From: Trichoplax sp. H2
Taxonomy: Eukaryota; Placozoa; Uniplacotomia; Trichoplacea
Length of the DNA stretch: 64,000 bases
Direction of reading: 5' to 3'
Assembly: GCA_003344405.1 (NCBI GenBank)
Contig: NOWV01000085.1
Span: 248,001-312,000 of the forward strand
Each line of letters opens with the position of its first letter. The first letter of the stretch is position 1. The notes under the pieces were generated by a model that was given only the letters and a program-made list of their open reading frames with translations, was not told the origin of the DNA and made no database searches. Of the stretch, positions 27,601-40,441 are shown one piece after another. A program made the position numbers and the translations under genes.

Positions 27601-29586
27601 CAATAATGTCAGTAATAAGGTCGCTATTATGGCTGTTTTCCCGCCTCTAAAACCTAATAATGCAATGGTAATAAAACTATTTTATATGTTTTTTATTTAT
27701 CTATTTACTATAAAGTAACCGAATCATCTACTGCATTAGAATTTGTCTCGCCTATTTACAGTATAATAATGAAATATTGCTATTTTTAATTGTTTTTTAG
27801 ATTGCCAGAGACCTGTTCATAGAATGGGGCAACTTAAATGTTAAAACCCAATGTAAGATATAGTTGAAGTAAATAAAATCAGATTCACAAGCATTTATGA
27901 CTAATTGACGAAAAGAATGCAGTTTGTACTTTACTGCTCATTAATATAATAACACTATTTTTACATTTATTTTCTCAGGTCCATCCCCGAAGCACCTATT
28001 AAGTGCTATACATGCTACTAATTACACCAGTATCTATGCGCTCCTTGACGATGATAATTTTCCAGATGGAGATATCTACCTCAAAGGCTATTGCAATAAT
28101 GAAGAGGTAGAAAAGGATATAGCATACGTAAATTGGCGTTTACAGCAGTATTCTTTATAAAATATAGATATTCTTGGCTATTCAGGTAATAATTTAAAAA
28201 TTCTCACACTATAACTTAAAAATCTAGGTTGTCATTAGGCCTTCGTACTGTGTCTGTACAACTCTTTCATTGGCAGAAGATGCTATTCACGTTATGATTT
28301 GTAACTGGTTGTATCGCGAAATGGACGCTATGAATAATACGGACGTCGATGAACTCTATCAACTAATGACTGAGTCAGTTGATAATTTTAATCACTAAGT
28401 AACATCTAATCAAATTTGATACTAACGTAAAGTGCATTATTAGTATTGGCGAAAGTTGGAAAGGATTGCTTTTCGTTAATTCTTGCATTAACTAACAAGC
28501 TACTATATATCTACTTTCTCTTTACCATAGCAATAATGTCTTGAGTTCAGTTACAAAATATGTGGTAGAAGAGAATAACTATCAAATGTGTGTCGCTAAC
28601 TTACAAAATATCGCTTCTAATGCTGTCCGACAGTCTATTGGACAAAATATGAAGGTAATGGATTAATCACAGTTTCTATGCATACATTTAGCTTATTACC
28701 AAGAAAATTCGTTTAAAATTTTTACTTTGAGTGTACCGATATTAATTCCAAATTATTTGGTATAGGAAAATAACATGCAACAAAAGAAGCGCAAATTAAC
28801 TCCAACAGCAGGATCATCAGGAAAGACCAAAGGTAATCTGTCATTATAAGAGAATAAGTAGGATCATATCATTCGTAGACCTAGATTACTGGACGCCGTT
28901 ATTCGAAAAATTTGGAGCTAGCCAAATTTGATAACATTGAATCGATTAAAATTTATAGACCTTATACTCAATAATTTAGTAATAAATTTCTTTATTGTAA
29001 CTGAGCCAATTTAGCGATTGTAAATTGATCCAAAAAATCTATTTTACTTCCTTTCAGTTTCCTCCATTCCATCGTTCGATCGAGCTAGCTTTGAAAATGA
29101 TGATATGATCATAGAAGAAGAAGAGTCGGAAGAATTAGAACAAGAAGATGTCTTTAAATATAAAAACGGCACGGAAGAAATCACTGTCCAGATAAATAAT
29201 GTACGTTTAATACTCTTCAGATTAATAGATATCGAAATAACTGATATATATTATGAAGTAGCATTTTGGGGTTAATTGAGACCGTGATAATTGATAAAGA
29301 TATTATTCCTTCTGATAATTATCTTGTTATGCTATTAGATCGAAAATAAAGCAGTCGAATCCAACACTAAAGCTAGAAAGAGAAGGCCTACGCCTGTTCC
29401 ACGATATCAACAATTTTCCGGTATGAATAGTAACGTTTATTTACTGACATTACCCTCTGAATTTATTATGATATTATGGGTATTAATATCCAATAAAAGT
29501 TGTCTTACCTTAAATTATTATTCTTAACTATAGCTGATTATCAACGAATGACAATCATCAGGATGCCTTCCCTAAGCGAAGATTAA
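24687..29586 (+). CDS. VIT-domain protein of the PARP4/VWA5 type, without a vWA domain
   Basis: Twelve exons: 24687-24960, 25924-26015, 26891-27097, 27446-27667, 27801-27852, 27979-28127, 28228-28373, 28531-28654, 28766-28832, 29058-29200, 29339-29420, 29534-29586; 536 residues, all phases agree. Residues ~15-165 form a VIT domain (VRLVQTFINKGQAPIQTAYI, later FTAQTGSVNGGECIDVSLTY). Residues 192-265 match the link that precedes vWA in this family, ending VAIMAVFPPLKP. The next exon goes straight to the segment that normally follows vWA (IARDLFIEWGNL), so the ~170-residue vWA with its metal site is absent; the intron there is only 133 bases. The tail has a basic KKRKLTP (nuclear signal-like) and an acidic EEEESEELEQED run. 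No signal peptide. Exon 7 uses the weaker donor GTCAGT; read through, it would stop at about 28398. Function unknown; VIT proteins include PARP4 of vaults. Confidence 0.8.
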
Positions 29587-32255
29587 AAAATGGAACCTGT
29601 ATAGTCCAAATATCAGACTTTTATACTGTAATTATTGCAATTTCCATTGAAATCATCTTATCTATGATAAATTATGAAATTACTCTTTTAAACGAAAATA
29701 GAAGAATACAGATTTAAAAATTAACATATATCTTTATTTGATAGCAGTCAAAAGATTAATATAACAAAATTTTAATTCGTTTGTCATATCGATTTTCTTC
29801 AAAAATTGCCCTAATTAACAGATTACAATAAAATCTAATGACTCCTTTTAGTTATAGTATAAAATCTATTTTTTTAACTAAAGTCATTTGTAACTATTTT
29901 ATTGAAGATGTAGATAATTACTGTAGGTACTCTCCGTAATGTGAGCTTTCAGACTTAAAACATTTTTAATAATTTGCTTATCTTATTGTAATGTAGAATA
30001 ACTTATTGCTGCTAATATACTCTGATATTTAGGAGTCTATTAAAATACATAACATCTTCTTATACTTCTTCATCTACATCTATAATGCATATGTACGGTA
30101 TTTTCCTCAACTTCGATATATTTTTAGCTTTTTTGAATACTATTCGTAATCAGCTTGAACTATTATCCGTAAATTACACGATCATTATCTGTAATATTTA
30201 TTACAATACAGGCTAGCCTAACGAGTAAATTCAATTTCAAGATTCAAATTTTGGTGTTATTATCTTTATTACCGGGTATAATGCAGTATGTGATGTGCAC
30301 CGATAAAGCAAATGATCTTAGCTGATAGTATGATATAACTACTATTATGGTAATAGAATTGGATAATTAAGATATAAACAGACGTAAGACAGCTACTCAT
30401 TAGAAATTGGGCGAATATTTAGATATAATACTTTCAACTTAAGAGTTTGTAGATAGATACAAATAGGCTTATAAACCTACAGACTATTAACACTTTCTAG
30501 CTATGAAAATCTACCGTACAAAATGTTTTGATTGTAAGTAAATGTAGTTGATGATAGAAGAATGGAGTATCAGTTCCCTCACGAAGATTGTTCTGCTAGT
30601 AATTCAGAAACAGGAAGTTGTTTCTCTAGCATAAGTTTAGGTATCAGGTGAAGATCGATTAACGATTCATAGTATCGTTTCAAATCGGTTATGGTATTAT
30701 TACCAATTTTTATGGCGGGAACACTAGTTGTTTGGGATAAATGTTATGCATACGCACTGTATAACCATTAAATAAATGTTCAGAATTGGTATCAAAGCGA
30801 TCTCACAAATAGATAAACTAATTATAATTATTAGACTTGGGTTTTTTCAACAGACTTTCATAATTATTAACGACTTTACCACTATGGGAATTCTGTGCTG
30901 TGATTGCTACCCCCGAGGTATTTTATGATGTCATAAGCTACTGATATTGGTAGTATGCAATTATTCTGTCATTACAGTAATGTTAATTTACCGAGTACAT
31001 TCTAATTTTGCACACTATGTACTGGTATATCTGACAGATAAAGATGCTAGTTGTTCAAGAAATTTCCGTATTAATGATATAAAAACTAACAGCTACTCTC
31101 CATACATTTTATCAAATCTTATAATAACGTACACCTATTTCGAAGTATCATAAAGATTTAAATTTCTGGATACTTTCTCCGTAATCTCCTCAATGATACA
31201 GTATCAAATTATCAACGATGAAGATTAAAGATTATAAAGCATTTATTGGTATTAATTGAAGGATTACTTATTACTAGCTGCTAATACTAGCGGTATTTAA
31301 GCAAGCCTGACAAAGTATTACGAGATTGGTCCCTAATAAAAGAGGCCTTCCATATCAGTTCAGTTAATATATGTTATACTCGTATGATGACATTAATAGC
31401 GAGATTAAGCTTAGGATATTATTTATACACATAAATCCTATTGAAATATATTCTTTGTAGATATTTGAGCTGATATTTTATGTGAACTTTTTTCTAGATG
31501 CTGAATGTTTAAAATTCTAACACATTAGTAGTTTAGCTACTAATGATTTGCATGCTGATATGCTATGACTATCTACTGACTATAGAATCTAATCATGATT
31601 GGAGTAATTCACTTATTTAATATTGAATTAGTTTATCAATAAATTATTTCAAGATTTTTCTTTAATAGCATATAACTCAACAACATCGATATCACAATAA
31701 AGTTACGCAATATATCAATGCGTATCTTATAGATTATAGTTCACGATCACTTTATAGATCTTTATCAGAAGAGGATATTTATTTATCGAGATCGTAAATC
31801 ATTATTATAAAAATACACCAAAATACATAAAGGATGTGCATTATTAGTAATGCTGAAAATGATTATTATTGGGATGTGCAACGGAGCGTCGTAGTATCTA
31901 CGAATCTTTTCAGAATTGGAATTTTGAGATCAGCTTTAAGTTGCTATATGTTTTAATATACCTTTCATATACTTTATAGGATTCTAATTTCTTTATAGCA
32001 TTCATCTATTTAGGATATCATAACATATGAGATATTGGACTAGCTCCATCGCTTAAAGACAGAATAGCAATAATAGGTTGTGATAAAAAGTAACGAACGA
32101 TTAAGCTGTAAATGATAAAGTAGCTCAATTGCGATTGAGGAATATTTTTTCGATGTATGTAATGAATAAATCAAATAAGATGAATATGGTCAACAGCTTT
32201 ACATATTTGAATCAAATTAGGATCCGAGGTAAAAGATTTAAATGTACATTATTTT
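29587..32255. other. Spacer between two convergent genes
   Basis: Lies between the 3' ends of the VIT gene (+) and the coiled-coil gene (-). Stops in all frames; a 68-codon frame at 30947-31153 matches nothing. No RNA gene or repeat seen. Confidence 0.45.
29827..29832 (+). promoter_or_regulatory. Polyadenylation signal AATAAA for the VIT gene
   Basis: Canonical hexamer about 240 bases after the stop at 29584-29586. Confidence 0.35.
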
Positions 32256-32261
32256 TTTATT
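32256..32261 (-). promoter_or_regulatory. AATAAA on the minus strand just after the coiled-coil gene stop
   Basis: On the minus strand the hexamer begins 7 bases after the TGA at 32268-32270. If used it gives a 3' UTR of only a few tens of bases. Confidence 0.4.
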
Positions 32262-32267
32262 GAATGG

Positions 32268-35200
32268 TCAGTTATATTTCATGTATTTTAAACTTCTTTG
32301 TAGTCTCTCGATATCCGCATCAAGAATGGCTAATTCTTTTCTGAATTCAACTTCATCTTTAGAGGATACGGCAGACGTGGCATCATCGTCCATTTGATCG
32401 AGAACAGCATCACGACTTTGCTGATAATTTCTATCTTTTAATTCGGCATAATCATTATTTTCCTGATTTAATAAAACATTTTCGGTGCTTTCCGACTGAT
32501 AGCGATGATTGTTATTGTCTAATGCGTCATAGATAGGCTTCTTCTTTTCAGGTGTTTTATTTGTAGCAACGATGATTTCAGAATGTTGATCAGGATTCAT
32601 GCCATTATTTTGCATTATATATTCCTGGCCGCCTTGATCTCTCTTTGGCGAATTATGTTGCAATGTTCGGTAAGGGTTAAATTTCGAACCGGGTGATGTT
32701 GATTTGGTGCTAACGATATCACTATAGAGTGGAAGAAATGAAATTAGTTACTATAATATATAAAATCAATCTAATGTTGGTTACATATTTGTATTGACGT
32801 AACTTATATGAACCTAAGCCTCTATTTTATCAAAAATGTTTGATTTTAACCTGACTTGCAGTCCGGATGTTGTCGGTAAATATGATTCAAGACTGTAATT
32901 ATGATTTACTCCCGATATTGGTTCTTGTTTTTTAATTTCTGCATCGTAACTATAGCTGTTCAGTTGGTTTTTGTTTTGGGTCTTTTCCATTGTGGTTACC
33001 AAACCAGTCATCATTTCTTTCGTTCTCCTATGGAAATAATAGATTTTCACTCCTTCAAGCACTACTAATCTTGTAAATATCGAAACAATGTCTAAATTAT
33101 AACAATAATTAACATGATCATGACGTAAAACCTTGAAATATCTTCATGTCTATTTATTTCAGCTTCTTTCTGTTGAACAGCAATTGATAAAATTTGTTGT
33201 TCTTTCTTTGCCGCTTCTAAAGACATCTGAGTTACTTCTAAGCGTGCCGTTAGTTCTGCTCTTTCTGCTTCCATCTGCAGTACCTTCTTTTCCAATCTTT
33301 CTTCCTTTTGCCTGTATTGGTTTTCCTACGATATTGTAAATATTTTCATTCAACAAGGTTAATTATTCAAGAACATACTACTATTGTCTATACGTAAGAG
33401 ATATCTATTCGATAAGTTAGTAACCCTTTTATTAATCTAAAATATCTGCACCAAGTATAGATTAATTATTGTTACCTGAATCACTAATTGATTTTTCAGT
33501 TTTTCAATATCATCACGAAACTCTTCTGCTGTCTATTGCAATTATTTTGGTTCAGAGATACGAACATGAAATTAATTATTTCAATTTAGTGATAAGATCT
33601 CGGAACTGCTATCTAGCAATCATTTAGTCATGATGATAACTTTAATAAATAATAAAGTATATAACGAAAAGCAATAAAAAAATCCGAACTATAAACGCAA
33701 TAAATCTGTTTGTTCTATCGTAATGATTATGATTTCAGTTGTCCAGGATTTAATTACGCATAGGAAAGTTAGCATATGAGTGAGCTTCTCTTACCCTTGA
33801 CAACTGACTGATTGTTTCCTTATGATGTAATACAGACTGTCTCTCATTCAGTAACCCTTCCTGGCTTTTTTTCACCTGTTCCTCTAGAAGGTTATTCATC
33901 GTTTGCAACGACTTAACTGTTTATTACGAATACAGATAAAACCATAACCTAATTAATCACTTATTCAATTATGCAAGCAACTGTTGCTAAGCTAGCATAG
34001 ATGATTTCTACCTTAGACTACTAGAAGAAGACCTTCTATTAATCCATGATTCTACTTATATACGATGTGCAATTACGTGGATTTATTATTATAGTGAAAT
34101 ATTAATTTTCGAAAGCATAATTCCCCTTATTGAGTTTATAATCTTGGCATGCATGTATTGGAAAAATATGAATCTTGCTTCTTACTTTGATATTCCTGAT
34201 CTTGTCTTTTTTCATTTTCCTTGACAGTTTCTTCGAATTCTTTTAATGTATTTTGAGACAGTCTCAGTTGCCTAAGATAATATTAATAGTTCATAATTTT
34301 AGTCCTTCAACAATTCGTCCGTTCTTTCCTTATAATTATGATTTGGATATATCATTGGTCTAGCTTGATCTTGTATGAATCTCGCTATAAGTATTACTTT
34401 ACTTTATTGACGTTTAATAGTTGAGTATTCATTAAAAACAGTCTTTTTATTAAGTTAAGGATTATTAACCAGTTGAAAAGTTTCATAATTAAATAGAATG
34501 GGAATAAGGATAGTAATATCTCTCTGTAATAAGAATGTGATTTACAGTACCACTAGAAATTTAGAATAGTACCATATTCCACAACTGTAACTGTCTGTTA
34601 CCTCCTTAATCGGCTATTATCGCAGTAAACAGATTGTAAATATTGATCAGCTTTATCGTAATCCTTTAATTCCGATTGAATCTTGATTATGTATTTATCA
34701 ATTTCATTAATGTTGTTTTTCGCTTTGGTCATGCCTTAAAAAATATTTAAAATATAAATGGTGATGGCTATTACTGATTAATTTGAGTAAATTATGATCT
34801 ACAATTTTTAGATGGAAATGTGGCATTAATTTAGATTATAGCGAATGTTTTGAATTTTATAATGATATATTCTAATCCTTAGTCTATCTGCCGCGGCTGA
34901 ACTGAACAGTTTTGTTAGTAGCTGATAATAATTAATACGAGCATATCAGAACATTAAATACTTACTATAAGATCGAATATTATTGCGAAGATAGTTAAGC
35001 TGTTTCTGCAGACTTTTAACATGGCCAGTGCATGCTTTGCTATCAAGACGTTGAGGTGGAGGAGATGGTGGAGGGTTATATGGTGATATAGCTGCAATGC
35101 TATTGTTAAATCCATTTCTATCATCATTGATTGGATCTTGATTAGCTTGAAGAATGTCTAGATTGTGATAGGTAGGAAAATTTTATTAGGCAAATAGCTA

Positions 35201-36120
35201 TCGTGTCGAGTACGTATCTTGTAAACTAACCTTTTTTTGTCCTATGTGCTGGTGTAGCGTGCTCATTAGGATATGAAACGGGATGTGATTGAGTATTTGA
35301 GCGGTCTTCGAATTGTTTTTGCTCATTTTCTATTCGAGACTGCTTACGTTGTAGGTCAGCCAGTTGCTTCCTTAGAATTGCCTCCTTCCGTAATTGTTTA
35401 TTTAATAACTCTTGTTGTCGTTGTAATAGTTCGAATGATATAAGCGGTTTAGAATCTTCCACGTCAGTAGAATGGATATTGTCACGAATTTTGCCTGCGT
35501 ATATTGGTAAAGAAGATTTTTAACAGTTACAACCTTTTACAGTACGAAGTTGTGTGTACTTGAATCACGTTTTTATTTATAACCGTTAGATAATCTTGAA
35601 GCATGATATCGCATTATTCATTCAGATTAATTGATAATTGATATGATGCTTATATATTAGTGAATTAGCGTTACTGTTAGATATACATAGATGCCCGTAT
35701 AGTCAATTTTTAACCTGATGGCACGCGGCTCTCTTGAGCTAGTATGGCAGATAATAAAGACTCGCGTGTCTCTGATTCTTTTTCGCTATGTTTCATCTAG
35801 AAATGAATTAAAAGAATTCTTTGCAATAGCAAGATATTCATCATCTTGGAAATCAGTATTGTAAGTAGTTAGGAATGATATTGTAAGTGTACTGTGTGCT
35901 GATTATATATAGTTATAATTAGCTAATACTCTATTCCTAAATCAACAACAGAATACAACTGATATGTTGAGTAAGTTGCGTAGCTGAACCAAAATATCGT
36001 TGGTATCCATCTAACGGTTTATGGCGAATAATAAATTTGTGTACCTGATCATCAGTGTCCGTCGAATATAAAGAGTAAGAATCTTCCGCTATCAAATCTT
36101 TGGGATTTTTAGTAGGAAAT
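32268..36120 (-). CDS. Coiled-coil protein, at least 11 exons, family not recognised
   Basis: Exons in transcript order: 36045-36120, 35715-35796, 35231-35494, 34966-35157, 34602-34734, 34186-34271, 33795-33916, 33476-33532, 33132-33325, 32851-33027, 32268-32721; all have GT-AG ends and matching phases, about 612 codons. The first exon (acceptor AATAG) expects two bases from an upstream exon that I could not place, so the 5' end is open. The protein is Glu/Lys/Gln-rich with heptad-like helix in several parts (LLQRQQELLNKQLRKEA; LRLSQNTLKEFEETVKE; LEKKVLQMEAERAELTARLE), a proline stretch (PPPSPPPQR) in the middle, and a Ser/Asn-rich C-terminal part ending in another short helix. No signal peptide, membrane segment or enzyme motif. 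A centrosomal or cytoskeletal scaffold would fit, but this is a guess. The hexamer at 32256-32261 may end the transcript. Confidence 0.75.
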
Positions 36121-38830
36121 CTATTAATCGATGTAAAAATGATAGTAAAACATTTAATTTGTGATCAATGCGAAGTTTATAGTCAAGAATTAGACTTATC
36201 CCGAGCATACTTTGCTTTATTCGTACTGGAAATTTCTCTGTCATTTTGTGCTGCCTATTTTGCATATCAGAAGGACATACATTTAAGATAGTTAGCATGA
36301 TACTACGTTGTTAGCTACGTATCATGTACAAGTACTGTATTAGTCACTTTCAAAATTTAGAAATGAAAAGTTTCAGCTTTCGAATACAAATTATTGGGTA
36401 TAAAGTTTTAACGTCAGTTGATTAGATTGCAAATAAATTCTGATAGTAATCTATTGTGTAGTAGTATCGGTTATAATTTGTGATTCAGTATTTATTTGAT
36501 ACTGTTACTATTGACAATCTCGTCTGATATAGGTTCATCAGCGAAGTAATTTACGTCAGGGCAAACTCACAAAATTTCTGCAGCTATTCCAATGGTATTA
36601 ATTTTTTGTATAAAAGTATTATAACGGATTGTCTTTTAAAACATACTGTACAGGAATGGCTATTAAATATAATTTATCACAGTAGAGGTGACGATATTAA
36701 TATTTGTATTTTGCAATTGGGACGTGATATGAAAGATAACGATTATACAGTATAATACCAATATAGTGAGAATTTAAAATAGGATTGTAACTCTATGTCT
36801 AGATTATAATTAATTTATAAGAGTAATATTAAATAACTTATAGATAGTTATAGTTATGAATACTAGCTACAATATTATAACAAACGACATTTTGAATGAT
36901 GACGATTATTCGTATGTACTACGGGAGTATAGGTACTGTATTTCTAGCTATGACTAGGTACTTAGACGTGCAAATTCATTCCAACTACTTAAAATGGAAA
37001 AGAATATTTTTATTTATAAATTTTTTTTGATTATTTAAAATCATTGCCACGGTACCTTCCTCTTATTCCTGTAGCGCCTTAATGACATCATTAATTTACT
37101 TCCATTGAATGTTATTTTAGTTAATAAGTGTCAGTGACCAAGATATTTCACTATAAACATGCATAGAAAATAACTCCAGCCTTTGACTGTTGGATGTCGG
37201 TAGAAGTTGCGCGCCAACTTTTTCTCACGATTTTCGGATGTACTTTAAATGCTAACTAATGCTAATGAGTGATACTATCTATTGTCTAGCGATGTTTCCT
37301 CAATAGAATCTAATAGAAAACAAAGACATTAAGTCTAATGAATAGGTACAGTAACCATTTATGAATGGTTCAAACTTGATCCATTGTGAATTATTGATTT
37401 TTAATAAATGCTACACAAATAGGATTATTATCTTGCGTTGGTATCATTGTTATTTATGAGAAAACAGAGCCGTAGATTAGGTGCTATTGAGAAAAGTAGA
37501 TGGTGCAGTGTCTTAGTTAATAATAATATGCTGTAGCTTATAGTTTACTGTATAGTGTTTAATATGAGCAAATTTATTTATGTTGGAATCCGTTTATTTT
37601 AATGCTATCGAACATTTTTTAAACCATGGCATTAATTGCATTGCAATGTTGATTTGATAACTTATTTCAGTCCTATGATTATATGCCAAGATCAGGCAAG
37701 ATACGTGCATATACGCTACAATTTGGCAATTATGACGAACAATTTAGCGATAACTAAAAATTATTGTACATTATACACTGTAGCTATAAATTGTGGATCA
37801 TTGATTACTGGTATATTCTTATAGCAAAATATCTTCGATCTATGCATACTGTCTGTAGCTTGCCGTAATTTAAATTTCAAATAACTATTTTATGAACTAA
37901 TCACCACACTCTTAAACGATTACTAAAGATACATTAGACAGATTCGTTAATCTTAAAATCGAATTAATTGTGATTAGATTTAGAGTTATTACCAGGTCAA
38001 TAGATATTTTGTTGGGCTTTATAATATTTATTGGTGAATTAACAAAAATCTTACTATTACCGTAGTTACATCCAAATATACTTAATTAGCCTGAAATGTA
38101 TTGATGGAATTTCGAAGAGTGTATATATACTTTTGGATATAGCTATACACGTAGGTATGGGTGTAGGTATTATTAATAGTAGAGACGATGATACAATCTA
38201 GTAGATATTATGACCCTCGTTGTAAACGTAAAATATTTTTAATTTAAATCAATTGATTTTACAATGTAATAAGTCAGTCAGATAGCTCGCGTGACTTTTA
38301 TTAATGACAAGCTTGCACAGTATGCAACAGAGTTTATTTGTTTGATATTTCTATAATTAAATTATAGAAGATATAGTAATGTAGCTGCTACATAACAGTA
38401 TGTTGTTCATCATTATGATAGGCTTTTTGTAAATACATATTTGCGGGGATTGGTGGTAACTGTCTACATGTAAATGTATGTATTAGTTGATACTAGTATA
38501 CATATAATAAGTATAATTTTTGGCAGCAGCCGTTTGGTAGTTGATTAGAAGAAGGACTCGGGTGATATTTGGTGTTTACACTTCTGTTTGTTTCTTCAGA
38601 AAATAGAACAACGCATTGTATCCTGTGTGTAGTCTTAAACTAATGCATCCGTATTTTACGAAGGCTGAAGAACTAGCTAATTATGTATCACATTCAATTA
38701 TGGTGCTATTCTACATTAGTGTTAAAGCCTGACGAAAATATTATAATTCGTCAGTGGTAACTGCGGGGAAGTCCCTTGTGACTACCATGCTCTGCGTGCG
38801 ATATTCACACGCTATGGTATACTACGTGCA

Positions 38831-38960
38831 ATGCACCATCATCATTCGCTCGATCATCTCATCGTAATGTTAATTTTGCATCAGCATAAGGTACATTATC
38901 ATTCGATGAACCATCTCATCGCATAGTGTACTTGTACTGTATCGTAACGTTGAGTTCAAT
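38831..38960. repeat. Two degenerate copies of a CATTCG..CATCTCATCG unit
   Basis: ATCATTCGCTCGATCATCTC near 38838 and ATCATTCGATGAACCATCTC near 38898 are related, each followed by CATCGTAA- or CATCGCAT-type sequence and a TAACGTTGA/TAATGTTAA motif. Unit length is about 60 bases. Degenerate; noncoding. Confidence 0.55.
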
Positions 38961-39050
38961 TCACTTTTGGGCATCTCATGGTTAGATACATGTATTCCTA
39001 AGGGATATAGCAGTTTCTTGAAATATGCTAAGAAAGGATGGCGAGAAATA

Positions 39051-40170
39051 ACCGTACAGTACAGTACAGTACTGTGTGTTCGCGTTAAAACTCCACTTAT
39101 AGGTGTGCTAGTCTGCTAGATACTGTTTAAGTTTACGATTTCCTATCGCTTTCTGATGTAATATGCATGTATTAACATTTTCTGCATGTGTTAATTACTG
39201 CTCCGTTTCACATGTGTTTTCAGTTTCAAAATGTGGTGTGATATATACCAGGTGGATGGATAGATATACCAGTCAATTAGTACGTGGGTGGTTGTATGCT
39301 TATTTTTTAGTTGATTATCATTGATTACCTAAGTCAATTTACCATATTCTAAATAACGTAGGAATTCATCATACGAGCATCCAAATACAGTACTGTACTA
39401 CAGCGACTTCTATTTCATAGTTACCTGCTATACTATGATATAGCTAAATACTTCCATAGAGCAATAAAATCTGTAATATGATTAACATTATACTTCAAGC
39501 ACCCTATACAGTACAGTAGATGTTTTTACCTGAAAAATAACCAACTACCCCAGATGAACGGTACAGTGCATGGTAGCGAGTTAGCGATATTTGTAACTAT
39601 ACACTGTACACTGTGTACAGTACGTCAATCTTCCGTTTAAAGAAGTGTTATAATGCAGATTGCAGAGCTTTGGCTTATTTTAACTACATTACAACACACG
39701 ATCGGAGATGGTTAGTGAGAGAACCATGTATAGCGATTTTAAAATTTATTTGTGTACATTTCCAATAAATAGTTTGTACGTAAATTCCGTAATCATCAAG
39801 AAAGTTTTAACTGAAAGCTAAATATAGTATCATGTCATAAATGATGTAATGGTGATAAAGCTCGTGACTAGCGACCGCGCATATGGTAGGAATCAGCGTT
39901 GCGACTCAAAATAGAGTCACTGTGTAGTTCTTGAACTGCAGGACGAGTAACACCAGTAGACTCGTAGTCCATTACGTGATGAAGTACTTTACTGTACTGT
40001 ACTGTACAGTACGGTGATGGTACGCCATACAGTATAAAGTACTGTAAAAGGGCATGGATGGATTGTTTTTTCCATTTTTGTACTGTACACTGTACTGCAC
40101 AGCCTGACGTCATGCTAACCCGTAGTACACTACAGTATGTACTGTACTGTACAGTACACTAGTGGTCTAC
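39051..40170. repeat. Field of palindromic GTACAGTAC/TACTGTAC sequence upstream of the tetraspanin gene
   Basis: Clusters at 39051-39076, about 39385-39400, 39505-39520, 39580-39625, 39980-40060 and 40075-40170 consist of overlapping GTACAGTACTGTAC-type units. Each unit is its own reverse complement, so both strands look alike and hairpins are possible. The last cluster ends about 270 bases before the tetraspanin ATG. The minus frame at 39868-40113 arises from these repeats and is not a gene. Confidence 0.85.
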
Positions 40171-40441
40171 AGTGCATTACACAGACAATTAAAGACAATA
40201 CTTCATTATGTTCTCGGGGAGCCTGCAGCGACTTTATAAATCGTTACACACAATCTTTTTATTGTATGTTGATGCGCAGAGGCATTCAGTAAAGTAACTT
40301 ACTAAAAAACAATAGTTCTCGTTGAAAGACGTTTTCTACAATCGACTTTTCTCGCCATTTTAGTGCCGCAAGTTTCACCCCTTCAGTATTTTTCTTCCTT
40401 TTAGTTTGCTTTTAAATTTTGCTCTTATAATCTGAAACAAA

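Larger units (their letters stand above)
36121..40441. other. Spacer between divergent coiled-coil and tetraspanin genes
   Basis: Should hold the missing first exon(s) and promoter of the coiled-coil gene (-) and the promoter of the tetraspanin (+). An ATG-led minus frame at 36092-36298 overlaps the first placed exon but in a different frame. From about 38830 rightward the sequence becomes repetitive (see the separate repeat entries). Confidence 0.4.

Noticed and set aside
39868-40113. Minus-strand 81-codon frame
   Set aside because: It is produced by the palindromic GTACAGTAC repeats and has low-complexity Tyr/Cys/Val content.
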